A DNA stretch of 30,889 bases from a virus. Each line of letters starts with the position of its first letter. Position 1 is the first letter of the stretch. The notes below the pieces were generated by a model that searched no databases, had not been told where the DNA came from, and saw only the letters and a program-made list of their open reading frames with translations. Shown piece after piece: positions 1 to 7,706 of the stretch. Location of the stretch: positions 1 through 30,889 of IMG/VR virus record IMGVR_UViG_3300003543_000044; one strand, 5' to 3'. Made by a program: the position numbers and the translations under genes.

Positions 1-12
1 TGCCGTTTTCAT
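1..12 (-). CDS. start of a further minus-strand gene, cut by the window edge
   Basis: An ATG at 12-10 overlaps the TGA stop of the upstream gene as ATGA, the coupling used throughout this operon. Only four codons (M-K-T-A) lie inside the window, so no product can be named. Confidence 0.4.
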
Positions 13-194
13 CACTTCACCTCCATATCATTACACCTATCATCTATATGCTCAGCTAGTTGGTGCATAATCCAATCAGCTAGGTAGTAGCGCAAAGCAT
101 GTTCATACTCTCTGTATTCCCCTGCATCGTGTGATCCATTTCTATCGAACCCATCATTAAATGTCAATGATTCCAACCACTCATATGTATTCAT
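12..194 (-). CDS. small acidic hypothetical phage protein, 60 aa
   Basis: The product is not recognised. The chosen ATG at 194 overlaps the TGA stop of the exonuclease gene (ATGA), which argues for translational coupling and against an in-frame start five codons earlier. The protein is rich in Asp, Glu and Tyr, has no membrane segment, and its second half looks helical (residues about 28-55). It is the last complete gene at the distal end of the replication operon in this window. Confidence 0.6.
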   Translation of the reverse strand: MNTYEWLESLTFNDGFDRNGSHDAGEYREYEHALRYYLADWIMHQLAEHIDDRCNDMEVK

Positions 195-1000
195 ACTGTC
201 ACGCTCCACATCTCATCTGGCTCTCTTCGCATCCATAATAAAATACCATTCATTTCCATCACCTCCTTCCAATTATCCCCATACCTATCTTGATATACAA
301 CAGCTACATCTGTCTCAAGGTGAGGTGTCCATTCTGGCAGTAGTTTATGTGCTGTCTTAACACCTAACCCTCTGATTCCGGGGATATTATCGGTGCTATC
401 CCCTGTCAACAACTGTCTGTAGAAAGTTAAGTCGGCTTGCTCTTGGGTTACCCACTTCAACTCTTGCTTATCATAATTAAAGTTGTATCCCGGAGTGTTA
501 AGTAAGTCCTTGTCTATACTGACAATACACGTACTCTTTGGTTCAGATAGGCATTGCAAATAACTAACCCTATCATCCACCTCTTCACCATCCACACACT
601 GTGCCCCCCAATGTTTAATGAGATAGTTTCTTATCTCTTGCTCTTGTATTGGTTTGTCCCCACCATCTCTGTTTCCTTTATAGCAAGGGTAGATGTCATA
701 TCTAAAATTCCCCTTGCCTGATATAAACACCTGCCTATCTGTATGAGATAGGGCGGTGGCATTCTGCATAACTCTCTTAGCATTTGATAGGGCGTGGGCT
801 AGAGGCCCTGCTTCTTTATATTTTACAATAGAGAATGCACCATCCCCTAATGTAGACACCAATCCTTGTGCCTCTTTTAGATACTTCCTTTGCGCTACAA
901 TGCTACCATCATCGTCATCAATGATATGATAGCTCCTCTCTTCGTTCGCACATCCTGCCTTGTATATAGCACTATCTGCGTCAATTAATAATTCTAACAT
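191..1000 (-). CDS. 5'-3' exonuclease / flap endonuclease (PolA N-terminal / T7 gp6-like)
   Basis: Predicted metal-dependent 5'-3' exonuclease that would remove RNA primers and flaps during phage replication and may help degrade host DNA. The 269-residue product has the family pattern: LIDAD at residues 5-9, the FRYDIYPCYKGNR block at 99-111, acidic GEEVDD at 138-143, SIDKD at 161-165, and a helix-3-turn-helix GDSTDNIPGIRGLG starting at 200. The start at 1000 is preceded by GGGAGATAGCT; a longer in-frame start six codons upstream lacks a better site. Its start overlaps the end of the RNA ligase gene. The polymerase of this phage has no 5'-3' nuclease domain, so this separate gene supplies it, as in T7-like phages. 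Confidence 0.93.
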   Translation of the reverse strand: MLELLIDADSAIYKAGCANEERSYHIIDDDDGSIVAQRKYLKEAQGLVSTLGDGAFSIVKYKEAGPLAHALSNAKRVMQNATALSHTDRQVFISGKGNFRYDIYPCYKGNRDGGDKPIQEQEIRNYLIKHWGAQCVDGEEVDDRVSYLQCLSEPKSTCIVSIDKDLLNTPGYNFNYDKQELKWVTQEQADLTFYRQLLTGDSTDNIPGIRGLGVKTAHKLLPEWTPHLETDVAVVYQDRYGDNWKEVMEMNGILLWMRREPDEMWSVTV

Positions 1001-1002
1001 AG

Positions 1003-1536
1003 CTATCTCCCATTCCACTTACCCCCTGAATATAGTATAGTGTGCTTACTCATTCTATTGTACAACGGGGAATAACATATAAACCCCTCAGCCTTGCCTC
1101 CCAATACACTACCTCCCTCCTCTAACATAGCTAGGAGGAAAGAGATTGTTCCTTTCTCCAGCTCCCCTGTATATAAAGTAGGCACTACATCACAACACGG
1201 GGGGGTGGTGTCTCTATTCCACCTATGAGTGTTGAACAAAAAGAACTTCCTCCCTTCTACCTCATGAGGATTACCTTGTATTCCTTCCCCCACCCATTCA
1301 CCGTAGTGGTGTCCACCTCCTAGCAGTAGTAGGTTGTGCTTGTTAGCTTCCACCCAAGAAGCAAACCCAAAGTTATCATCTGTTGGAGTTATGAGTCTAC
1401 GCCTGCTCTGTGCCCCCACTTCACCAGTGGCTTCATCAACAACTATACATGCATTAGTTCCATCTAATTTCTCTGTAATAACTACATCTAATGGATTGCC
1501 TCTAGCTATCTTAGGCCATGCTGTAAACTCAATCAT
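1003..1536 (-). CDS. RNA ligase-like nucleotidyltransferase (T4 Rnl2-type core)
   Basis: Predicted ATP-dependent ligase that joins RNA ends through a covalent lysyl-AMP. Motif I is EKLDGTN at 22-28 with nucleophile Lys23; a QSR element lies at about 43-45; motif III is YGEWVG at 78-83; motif IIIa is FFLFN at 98-102; motif IV is KAEGFICY at 148-155. KxDGxN with EGFICY points to the RNA ligase/2'-5' ligase group rather than a replicative DNA ligase. At 177 residues it is little more than the adenylation domain, shorter than T4 Rnl2 (about 330), and motif V is at best degenerate near Lys164. The strong ribosome site GGAGGGAGGG precedes the ATG. A role in repairing cleaved tRNA would fit a phage carrying tRNAs, but that is inference. 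Confidence 0.85.
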   Translation of the reverse strand: MIEFTAWPKIARGNPLDVVITEKLDGTNACIVVDEATGEVGAQSRRRLITPTDDNFGFASWVEANKHNLLLLGGGHHYGEWVGEGIQGNPHEVEGRKFFLFNTHRWNRDTTPPCCDVVPTLYTGELEKGTISFLLAMLEEGGSVLGGKAEGFICYSPLYNRMSKHTILYSGGKWNGR

Positions 1537-1552
1537 CCCTCCCTCCTATTAA

Positions 1553-1831
1553 TTAATGGATACTAATCACTTTAGACTTGGTTTTATTGTGGTTGTTGAT
1601 TGCAAGTAGTTGAGAAGATAGAGCTTTATCCATACCAATCAATGACGTAATGCCACTTGGTAGGTCAGCCCCTGTCCATTCATACACACCTGTTTCTTTA
1701 TTAACTATAGCATAATTAGAAGCTATGGCTTTATCAACACCCTCGTATTGGGTGAACACCACAACCAACTCGTAGTGCAACCCCTCTTGTATTACCTCAC
1801 TCTCCGGGAGCGGGAATGAAATCTCCGTCAT
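1553..1831 (-). CDS. hypothetical protein, 92 aa, overlapping the ssDNA-binding gene
   Basis: Not recognised. The start is set at the ATG at 1831 because GGAGGAGTTG sits just upstream; an earlier TTG in frame has no site of its own. The first 35 bases overlap the end of the OB-fold gene in another frame, so the two are probably co-translated. The protein begins MTEISFPLPESEVIQEG and looks like a small soluble alpha/beta protein with no Cys and no membrane segment. Its place between the ssDNA-binding candidate and the RNA ligase suggests an accessory role in nucleic-acid metabolism, which is inference from context only. Confidence 0.65.
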   Translation of the reverse strand: MTEISFPLPESEVIQEGLHYELVVVFTQYEGVDKAIASNYAIVNKETGVYEWTGADLPSGITSLIGMDKALSSQLLAINNHNKTKSKVISIH

Positions 1832-2294
1832 CAACTCCTCCGTTGTCAATAGTTGCTTGTAATGTCAAGTAGTTACGTGCTGTCAATTCATCCACCACTG
1901 CCAGCAATAGATCATACTTATCTGCTGTCTTTGTTTTTGCTGGATAAACAAAAGCCCCTTGCTCTAACAGCACAGGGAGTAGGGCAATGGCATCCTTCCT
2001 ACAGCTTTGGTATTGGATTGATACATCTCTGGTGTTGACAGGAGCTTTCCCTGCAACGGCTGTAGGGGCAGCGGGGGCGGCTGCCGTGACACTCACATTA
2101 CTTGCCGTATCATACCCCTTAGCATCCTTCCCCATTGTATATGTTACAGTGTCTCCTTCTTTGCATGGCGGTGCTTTAAATCCATAGTTCCACCAATTAC
2201 CATCTATCTGTAGAGAGTAGGCAGTCCACGGCCCATGTGCCCCTTGCCCCGTCTTAGCATTGATTCGATCTACACGACCTGTTGTTTCACTCAT
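1797..2294 (-). CDS. OB-fold single-stranded DNA-binding protein candidate
   Basis: Likely ssDNA-binding protein of the phage replisome. Residues 1-70 read as an OB-fold barrel, with alternating hydrophobic strands around the aromatic cluster GNWWNYGF and the segment GDTVTYTMGKD. An Ala/Pro-rich linker (about 71-88) follows, then a helical domain with QYQSCRKDA and KYDLLLAVVDEL, and an acidic end DDGDFIPAPGE like the protein-interaction tails of SSBs. At 165 residues the size fits SSBs. It lies directly after DNA polymerase in transcription order and overlaps the next gene. The primary sequence is not classic SSB, so the call rests on fold pattern, acidic tail and position. Confidence 0.65.
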   Translation of the reverse strand: MSETTGRVDRINAKTGQGAHGPWTAYSLQIDGNWWNYGFKAPPCKEGDTVTYTMGKDAKGYDTASNVSVTAAAPAAPTAVAGKAPVNTRDVSIQYQSCRKDAIALLPVLLEQGAFVYPAKTKTADKYDLLLAVVDELTARNYLTLQATIDNGGVDDGDFIPAPGE

Positions 2295-2309
2295 ATCATC
2301 TTCTCTTTG

Positions 2310-4124
2310 TTAATTGTTTTCGTTTGGTATATCATACTTCTTCTCTTCTCCTTCTCCCCAATGTGTTCCCCATTTAATGCCAACTCCTAATGGCGTTTTA
2401 AAATTATAATTATACACCCTATATAAATAATTATAGCATACTTCTGAGAAAGAGTGACATATTAATTCATCAATCTCTTCTCTTTCTTCTTTGGGTGCTT
2501 CTAACTCTACGCTATCATGTACTGTATTAACCATGAATGCTTGTAGCTTTGCATCTTTTATTGCAAGCCATAGATAAGTCATGGCTATAGGTATTATGTC
2601 TGCCGTAGCAAAGCTTTGGACAGGATAGTTGCAGATGCTAGTGCTATCGGTTTGATACCCACTCCTAGTGAACTTAGTGTTAGGGAAGAAGAACTCCATC
2701 CCCCAAGGTAGCACTACAGATTTGTTTCGGTAGGCTTCGTCCAACCATCCCTCTTGCACTTTAGTTATACCGCCATACCTAGCCTTGAATGATTTATAAT
2801 AGGTCTTCTCTGCCTCTGTGCCACTACTACCTCCGTATAGGGGCTTGAACGTGTGCTGCTTAGCATCCTGTCTCTCTGTGTATTGTCCTGCCTCCGTTAA
2901 TGTATCGGCAGTTAGATCGTGTGCATCAAATTTAGGGTCAGCTATATCTATCCTGCCCTGTTCATCGTCACCAAGCTCCACCGCCACACGGAACTCTAGG
3001 TTACTGCCATCTGCCTCACAATATAGCCAATCTTTATGCCTTGTTGTGAATATCCTTTTGAATTCTCTAGCAATATTCTGTAGTTGCATCCTGTACTCTG
3101 TGCCATTAGAAGACAAGCGATGCGTTACAGTTATGTGTTGATTAAATTGAGCATACAATAAATCATCATTATCCACACAAGCTTTAAACTTATTCAGTGC
3201 CTTGGTTAGTTGTGCATTCCTACTACTCTGTTCCACTAGCAGATGTTGTATTTTCTTTTGTATTTTAGTGGTGGCTTTTAGTGCTTTGATTGTATCTATA
3301 TCTGTTACGGGAGCACCGGCAGGGGTACGCACAGGCTTACCATACTTCCTTAACTCTTTGAATTTATATGTTGTATATAATGCTTTCCCTTTTTGCTTAC
3401 CACTCCCCCAGTTGATGTCACTAATCTTACCCAGTTGGTAGCACACATCAGCATACTCTACTTTTGCCTTATTGTATTCTTCGTACACTCTTTCCCTATC
3501 TAGGAATAGCCCGTTAGTTTCTATGTCCGCCAACACTGGTGTTAATATACAACGGGTTAGCACTACCCCCACCTTACCATTAGCTATTGCTTCCTCCCTC
3601 TGCTGTAACATGATTGCTTCTGTTGTGTGTACATCATACTCACATCTACGTTGCAACAATGAGTGGGGGAGTAGGGAAGGGCACACACCCATGTTAATAC
3701 CCACATCAATCACAGGCTCTTTACCTTTAAACCCTCTACGCTTAGCCACTGCGTCTAATGATAAGGCTTTGTTAGCAGGGTTGTTACCAAGCAACACCTT
3801 CTCTGCTAACATTGTATCCCACACCATCACTTTTGATAGGTCTAGCCCTGCCTTAGCTAACCAGCGCAAATCAAACTTGATGTTGTGCCCTACTAATAAT
3901 ACATCTCCTTCTAATGTATTCAATAGTTTATCAGAGAGTGCTAATGTATCACCCCACACAGAAGTGACACCCCCTTGTTCTTTATAACAAGTTAGTATTA
4001 ATTTATTATCTGGATGTAAGCTATCACCAAAGCGTAGGTTGGTGGTTTCTACATCTAATGTTATTGTTGGTAGAGATAGCCACTTCTCTACAGATGGTTG
4101 GTTCATAAAGGCTAGTGCCTCCAT
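2310..4124 (-). CDS. family-A DNA polymerase with 3'-5' exonuclease (T7 gp5-like)
   Basis: Replicative DNA polymerase of 604 residues. The 3'-5' proofreading domain shows Exo I LDVETTN (Asp24, Glu26), Exo II GHNIKFD (Asp85) and Exo III YDVHTTEA (Asp164). The polymerase domain shows motif A DGSNLEFR (Asp372), motif B RQDAKQHTFKPLYG (Arg418, Lys422, Phe426) and motif C VHDSVELE (His536, Asp537). There is no 5'-3' nuclease domain. Phe at the O-helix position that is Tyr in T7 polymerase resembles E. coli PolA and predicts discrimination against dideoxynucleotides. The gene follows a Trp-rich small gene and precedes the OB-fold gene. A minus-strand promoter-like motif lies inside its 3' end (2430-2460). 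Confidence 0.97.
   Translation of the reverse strand: MEALAFMNQPSVEKWLSLPTITLDVETTNLRFGDSLHPDNKLILTCYKEQGGVTSVWGDTLALSDKLLNTLEGDVLLVGHNIKFDLRWLAKAGLDLSKVMVWDTMLAEKVLLGNNPANKALSLDAVAKRRGFKGKEPVIDVGINMGVCPSLLPHSLLQRRCEYDVHTTEAIMLQQREEAIANGKVGVVLTRCILTPVLADIETNGLFLDRERVYEEYNKAKVEYADVCYQLGKISDINWGSGKQKGKALYTTYKFKELRKYGKPVRTPAGAPVTDIDTIKALKATTKIQKKIQHLLVEQSSRNAQLTKALNKFKACVDNDDLLYAQFNQHITVTHRLSSNGTEYRMQLQNIAREFKRIFTTRHKDWLYCEADGSNLEFRVAVELGDDEQGRIDIADPKFDAHDLTADTLTEAGQYTERQDAKQHTFKPLYGGSSGTEAEKTYYKSFKARYGGITKVQEGWLDEAYRNKSVVLPWGMEFFFPNTKFTRSGYQTDSTSICNYPVQSFATADIIPIAMTYLWLAIKDAKLQAFMVNTVHDSVELEAPKEEREEIDELICHSFSEVCYNYLYRVYNYNFKTPLGVGIKWGTHWGEGEEKKYDIPNENN
2430..2460 (-). promoter_or_regulatory. 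promoter-like motif inside the 3' end of the polymerase gene
   Basis: On the minus strand ATGTCA (2460-2455) is followed after 19 bases by TATAAT (2435-2430) with an extended -10 TGC just before it. The core AAGTATGCTATAATTA is identical to the plus-strand motif at 12655-12685 apart from one base. It would drive the OB-fold, ligase and exonuclease genes downstream. The 19-base spacer is longer than usual for sigma-70. Confidence 0.5.
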
Positions 4125-4127
4125 ACA

Positions 4128-4439
4128 CTATCCCCACTCCATACTAAAATTCTTTCGTACAAATCTAACCCATTCATCATCCACCCTACTCCAATTAGTA
4201 GGAAATGTGTGCCCTCCGTACGCTGGGCAGCAATAAGATTTATGTAATAGTACAGACCATGAATTGTTATAGTTAATCTGGTAGTGGTTCAAGTCATCTG
4301 CCCTACCATTATATTGCATATCAGTTAGCCATGCGTCTAGTAAGTCTTTAGATGCCAACCATTGTATAAATACATACCATCCCACTGAAAAGAAAGCACT
4401 CTTATCTTCTCTTCTTAATTGATTTAGTCTACCATCCAC
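4128..4439 (-). CDS. small Trp-rich protein, paralogue A of a three-member phage family
   Basis: Function unknown. The 103-residue product shares an arrangement with the genes at 6007-6312 and 10474-10749: an N-terminal helix ending in a VFIxWLAxKDxLxAW-like segment (here VFIQWLASKDLLDAW), a middle NNSWS element, and a C-terminal NWSRVDDEW motif. This copy is the most divergent, with extra Cys residues in the middle (YCCPAYGG). The ATG overlaps the stop of the HTH gene (ATGGTAG), so translation is probably coupled. It sits between the HTH protein and DNA polymerase genes. Confidence 0.75.
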   Translation of the reverse strand: MDGRLNQLRREDKSAFFSVGWYVFIQWLASKDLLDAWLTDMQYNGRADDLNHYQINYNNSWSVLLHKSYCCPAYGGHTFPTNWSRVDDEWVRFVRKNFSMEWG

Positions 4440-4767
4440 AACCTTCCCTCCAAGTTATATCATTAACGTAATCTTCCACCACCTCTCGTGTGTCATCATT
4501 AACCTCCTCGACATGGCGTAATAAATCTACTATTGTTGTATCTCCTTTCCTCTCATAATACCTCACTATTTTATATCGTATGTGGGCCAACTCTCTTAGC
4601 ACTGTCCTATTTGTAACTCCTAATAGAGAGGCTATAGTTTTAATCTCTTTCATATCTCCTGTCTTTCTTATCATACGCAACAAGAGATTCTCTTTTATTT
4701 TAAGCACCACCCACTCTCTGTACTCATCAGGGGATAGCATTCGTTTCATCATCTCACTCTTAGTCAT
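4429..4767 (-). CDS. small helix-turn-helix DNA-binding protein
   Basis: Likely DNA-binding regulator or replication accessory protein, 112 residues. The central segment IASLLGVTNRTVLRELAHIR (about 46-65) has the spacing of a helix-turn-helix: a first helix, a Gly-containing turn and a recognition helix with TNRTV. Lys/Arg-rich helices precede it and an acidic helix follows. It is transcribed between helicase and DNA polymerase. It could repress early genes or recognise an origin; the sequence does not tell which. The ribosome site AGGAATATAC precedes the ATG. Confidence 0.7.
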   Translation of the reverse strand: MTKSEMMKRMLSPDEYREWVVLKIKENLLLRMIRKTGDMKEIKTIASLLGVTNRTVLRELAHIRYKIVRYYERKGDTTIVDLLRHVEEVNDDTREVVEDYVNDITWREGCGW

Positions 4768-4819
4768 GTATATTCCTATTGTTGTTATAAATTTTTTGGC
4801 TATTTTTCCATGAACTTTA

Positions 4820-6013
4820 TTACCTTTCTTCTACCACTGTTGTTATGTCTTGGTTAATTGTGATAGGGAATACATCGTGATTCCCACTATTCTTATTTTT
4901 TGTAAGTGATAGCATTCTCCTCCCTTGCTGTTCATACTCAGGATTCATTCCTATACCAATCATGACATCCATTTGACCCTGAACCCCAACATTTGTATAG
5001 TGCATGTTATTCTTTTCCAGCACTAGCTTTCCATGTGCATCATTATCTGCTTGGTGTACTATTATACTAACTATCTCATATCTCTTTGCTATCCTACGCA
5101 ATGCAACACTAAGCTCCTCGTTCTTCTCCACCTTAGAAAAGTCACGCATCTCCATGTTAGCCATTTGATCTATGAACATAACGTGCGGGGCACACTTCTC
5201 CACCGCTCTCCTCACTTCCGCCACACTGCCCGGCTGTCCATCCATAAAGAATAGATTGTTATACCCCCCTGCTACCGCTAACTCTTGCGCCCTTGCTGGA
5301 GTGGCTAGTATTTCATGCTTTGTCATGCCAGATAGATTGGAATAGAAGCGTAATAACATCATCTTCTTAGCATCCTCATTACCCAGATAGAGTACACGAT
5401 ACCCATCTTGTAACAACCCACATGCCATGTTGATTGCGAATAATGTCTTACCCACTTCTGTGTTAGCGTATATAGCAACTTGATTTCCCGGCACTAATCC
5501 GCCATCTAATTTATCTGCCAGTATTTGTGGGCGCACTTTGATTATGTTATCAGGAGATATACTATCTATTATATCATCTATCTCTGTCCCATTATCTAAC
5601 ACCATACCGTCATCACTCTCAACATCAGTGATTGTCTTTAGCCTGTCCATTAAGTCTAGTACGACACCTCTATCCTCTCCGTTCAGCAGGCATTCAGCTA
5701 GTCTGTGTTTTATCCCTTGTTCTTTTAGTTGCAGGTATTCTGCCACTGCATTAGGAGGGGATATAGTTTCTTCTGTTGATAGTATTATTTCAAACTGCTC
5801 AAAGTGTCTAGGATAGTCCACCTTTAATGCATCTCTAACAATTTCTACATCTACTTCAGTAGCATCTCCATCTCTCTCGTAGTAGTCTACTATTTTTTCC
5901 CACACCACCCACGCATGACGTGAAAAATCCTCCTCCTCCACTATAGGAGAAAGAGATGAATAAGCCTCCCCACTATGTAGAGCCGCTTGTATTATTCTAT
6001 TCTCTCTTACCAC
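4820..6013 (-). CDS. DnaB-like replicative DNA helicase
   Basis: RecA-fold hexameric helicase of 397 residues that unwinds DNA at the phage fork. Residues 1-110 form a helical N-terminal domain like that of DnaB, where primase binds. The motor domain has Walker A NTEVGKT (Lys189, Thr190; the first Gly is replaced by Ala), Walker B VMFIDQ (Asp282) and a DnaB-type HQ sensor (His320, Gln321). Unlike T7 gp4, primase and helicase are separate genes here. The start appears to be GTG at 6013, eight bases after GGAGGAAG, overlapping the stop of the upstream gene. Confidence 0.9.
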   Translation of the reverse strand: MVRENRIIQAALHSGEAYSSLSPIVEEEDFSRHAWVVWEKIVDYYERDGDATEVDVEIVRDALKVDYPRHFEQFEIILSTEETISPPNAVAEYLQLKEQGIKHRLAECLLNGEDRGVVLDLMDRLKTITDVESDDGMVLDNGTEIDDIIDSISPDNIIKVRPQILADKLDGGLVPGNQVAIYANTEVGKTLFAINMACGLLQDGYRVLYLGNEDAKKMMLLRFYSNLSGMTKHEILATPARAQELAVAGGYNNLFFMDGQPGSVAEVRRAVEKCAPHVMFIDQMANMEMRDFSKVEKNEELSVALRRIAKRYEIVSIIVHQADNDAHGKLVLEKNNMHYTNVGVQGQMDVMIGIGMNPEYEQQGRRMLSLTKNKNSGNHDVFPITINQDITTVVEER

Positions 6014-6312
6014 GGAACTTCCTCCAGTTGGACTCCAACCTCTCTATATCTATTATCTCTTGTTATACGAGTAGCTAATTCCCCCCATTCCCTATCTAAA
6101 TCACGCCAGTAGGTCAGCCCTTCCTCTGTATCCAGCCAAGAAAAACTATAATTTATGATATGGCGGGGATGTCTATCCTTATGAAAACCTTCCTCTCTCC
6201 CCTCTCCCCTCAAATAGAGGTTACTATTATCACACCATGCCCCTAACGCATCCTTGTGAGCGAGCCATCTTATAAATACACTACTCACTATGTTTAATTG
6301 TTCTTGGTTCAT
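6007..6312 (-). CDS. small Trp-rich protein, paralogue B
   Basis: Function unknown, 101 residues, related to the genes at 4128-4439 and 10474-10749. Shared elements are VFIRWLAHKDALGAW near the N-terminus, an aromatic NYSFSW element in the middle, and EEGLTYWRDLDREW near the C-terminus. The ATG at 6312 overlaps the primase stop as ATGA; an earlier GTG at 6321 is less likely. It sits between primase and helicase, so it may bind one of them or merely be a multi-copy accessory gene. Confidence 0.78.
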   Translation of the reverse strand: MNQEQLNIVSSVFIRWLAHKDALGAWCDNSNLYLRGEGREEGFHKDRHPRHIINYSFSWLDTEEGLTYWRDLDREWGELATRITRDNRYREVGVQLEEVPW

Positions 6313-7013
6313 ACTCCCCACCTCTCTGTTAATGTGTTGGCTAAGGCTAACATCCCTGCCACACTATCATCTTTTATATCAACTAATAGGGCATGTACAC
6401 CTATAACAAAACTCTCTTTCCGTGCAAGCTTACAGGCTTTCACTGTTGCGTCCTCATCTAGTCCTATTATACCATGTTTTATACCATTAGCTGTCATGTA
6501 TTCTATCTTACTGCTATTCAAGTTAGTTCCTAACAAGGCTACTGTAGGGAAAAAAGGATTCATCCTATTAGCACTAGATACATCCTCTACTAACAGCACC
6601 ACCTCCCCTGTGTGATGGGAGGGAAAGTGTAATCCGCACCAATCACTATCGAAATTATTAATACTCTTTGGTGTACGCACATACTCCCCTTTGTGGTTTT
6701 TCCTACTCCTGTGCACCCACCCTCTGTGCCCACCATCATTGTCATACACTGCCATCCTACCATACCCCACCATAACTTTATCAACAGCCTTAGTGGTAAC
6801 AGGAGAGGAGGAGGGGGTGTGTTTATTTATGGAGGAGGATGTTGATCCTTGCTCATTGCAAGAGGCACGAAAACAGTACCAACTAACGCCACTATTTTCC
6901 ACTAAAACACTCATTGATTTCTCTTTACTCCTCCCCCCTGTACAGGTGGGGCACATGATACGATGAGAGCCTTTTGGTAGCAGTAATAACTCATTTAATG
7001 TTTGCTTATTCAT
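6309..7013 (-). CDS. DnaG-type primase (zinc ribbon plus TOPRIM)
   Basis: Makes RNA primers for lagging-strand synthesis; 234 residues. The N-terminal zinc ribbon has Cys21, Cys24, Cys47 and Cys52 (CPTC and CFRASC) and would read the template. The TOPRIM catalytic domain shows LLVEDVSSANR with Glu143 and GLDEDAT with Asp186 and Asp188 for metal binding. It matches the primase half of T7 gp4 without the helicase half. The ribosome site GGAGGAGGT is strong. It directly follows the E1-like gene, placing the ubiquitin-like cassette immediately upstream of the replisome genes in the same transcript. Confidence 0.92.
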   Translation of the reverse strand: MNKQTLNELLLLPKGSHRIMCPTCTGGRSKEKSMSVLVENSGVSWYCFRASCNEQGSTSSSINKHTPSSSPVTTKAVDKVMVGYGRMAVYDNDGGHRGWVHRSRKNHKGEYVRTPKSINNFDSDWCGLHFPSHHTGEVVLLVEDVSSANRMNPFFPTVALLGTNLNSSKIEYMTANGIKHGIIGLDEDATVKACKLARKESFVIGVHALLVDIKDDSVAGMLALANTLTERWGV

Positions 7014-7028
7014 ACCTCCTCCATCTTT

Positions 7029-7706
7029 TCATCTACTAACTAACCAAGGGGCTGTATCCATACGGATGTGCTTCTCTTTAAAGCCTGTCTTAAGATAGTT
7101 CATCACACTCCATGAGGCAACTGCGGCGATTGTTTGTGCTGTCACTCCTACAGATAGTGATGAGCCACAACTACTCACCTCATAGGCAGGGTCATCATCA
7201 CTACCACAGGTGGAGTTCCAATAATCCACTTCCTCTGGTTGATCTGGGTTTATTAAATACACATCCCCATGACCAGAAGCCATGCGTGTGTCTACAAATA
7301 AGTCCGCCCATACATCCTGTGTTGCAGTCATTAATAGTTTACGTGCTGAGAATTTATCAACGCAACTAATAATTATATTAGTAGAAACTAATGAGGATGT
7401 GTTCTTTTCATCAATCCTACCATTAACAAAACACATGCTAGGAGGGATTAAGCCAATCTTACTTTCAGCCCAACGTTTAAGAGCAACTACTTTGTATTCT
7501 CCTATATCCTCTTGTACGTAGAGTTGATTTCCTAGGTTGTGATCCTCCACCTTATCAAAATCTATAAAGGTGATGTTCTCTAAGCCTGTGCTTATGAGAT
7601 TCTCTGCCACCCTACTGCCTATAGCCCCAGCACCAACCACAACTAGCTTTAGGTGCTGGTATAGGTGAGAATCAAACACCTCTTGGTGACGTATTGTATT
7701 AATCAT
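7029..7706 (-). CDS. ThiF/E1-like adenylating enzyme of the ubiquitin-like cassette
   Basis: Predicted to adenylate the C-terminal Gly of the small beta-grasp protein encoded at 10161-10388 and start its conjugation. The 225-residue Rossmann protein has the nucleotide loop VVVGAGAIGSR (Gly25-Gly30), acidic TFIDFDKVEDHN with Asp49, Asp51 and Asn57, Lys72 after DIGEY, and CVD with Asp117 (the ThiF/MoeB metal-proximal Asp). Candidate thioester cysteines are Cys167 and Cys180; the latter precedes GSSLSVGVTAQTIAAVAS, which aligns with the post-cysteine helix of ThiF. CxxC zinc pairs of MoeB are missing, as in many short PRTRC-type ThiF proteins. Its ATG overlaps the stop of the E2-like gene by eight bases. 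Confidence 0.92.
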   Translation of the reverse strand: MINTIRHQEVFDSHLYQHLKLVVVGAGAIGSRVAENLISTGLENITFIDFDKVEDHNLGNQLYVQEDIGEYKVVALKRWAESKIGLIPPSMCFVNGRIDEKNTSSLVSTNIIISCVDKFSARKLLMTATQDVWADLFVDTRMASGHGDVYLINPDQPEEVDYWNSTCGSDDDPAYEVSSCGSSLSVGVTAQTIAAVASWSVMNYLKTGFKEKHIRMDTAPWLVSR

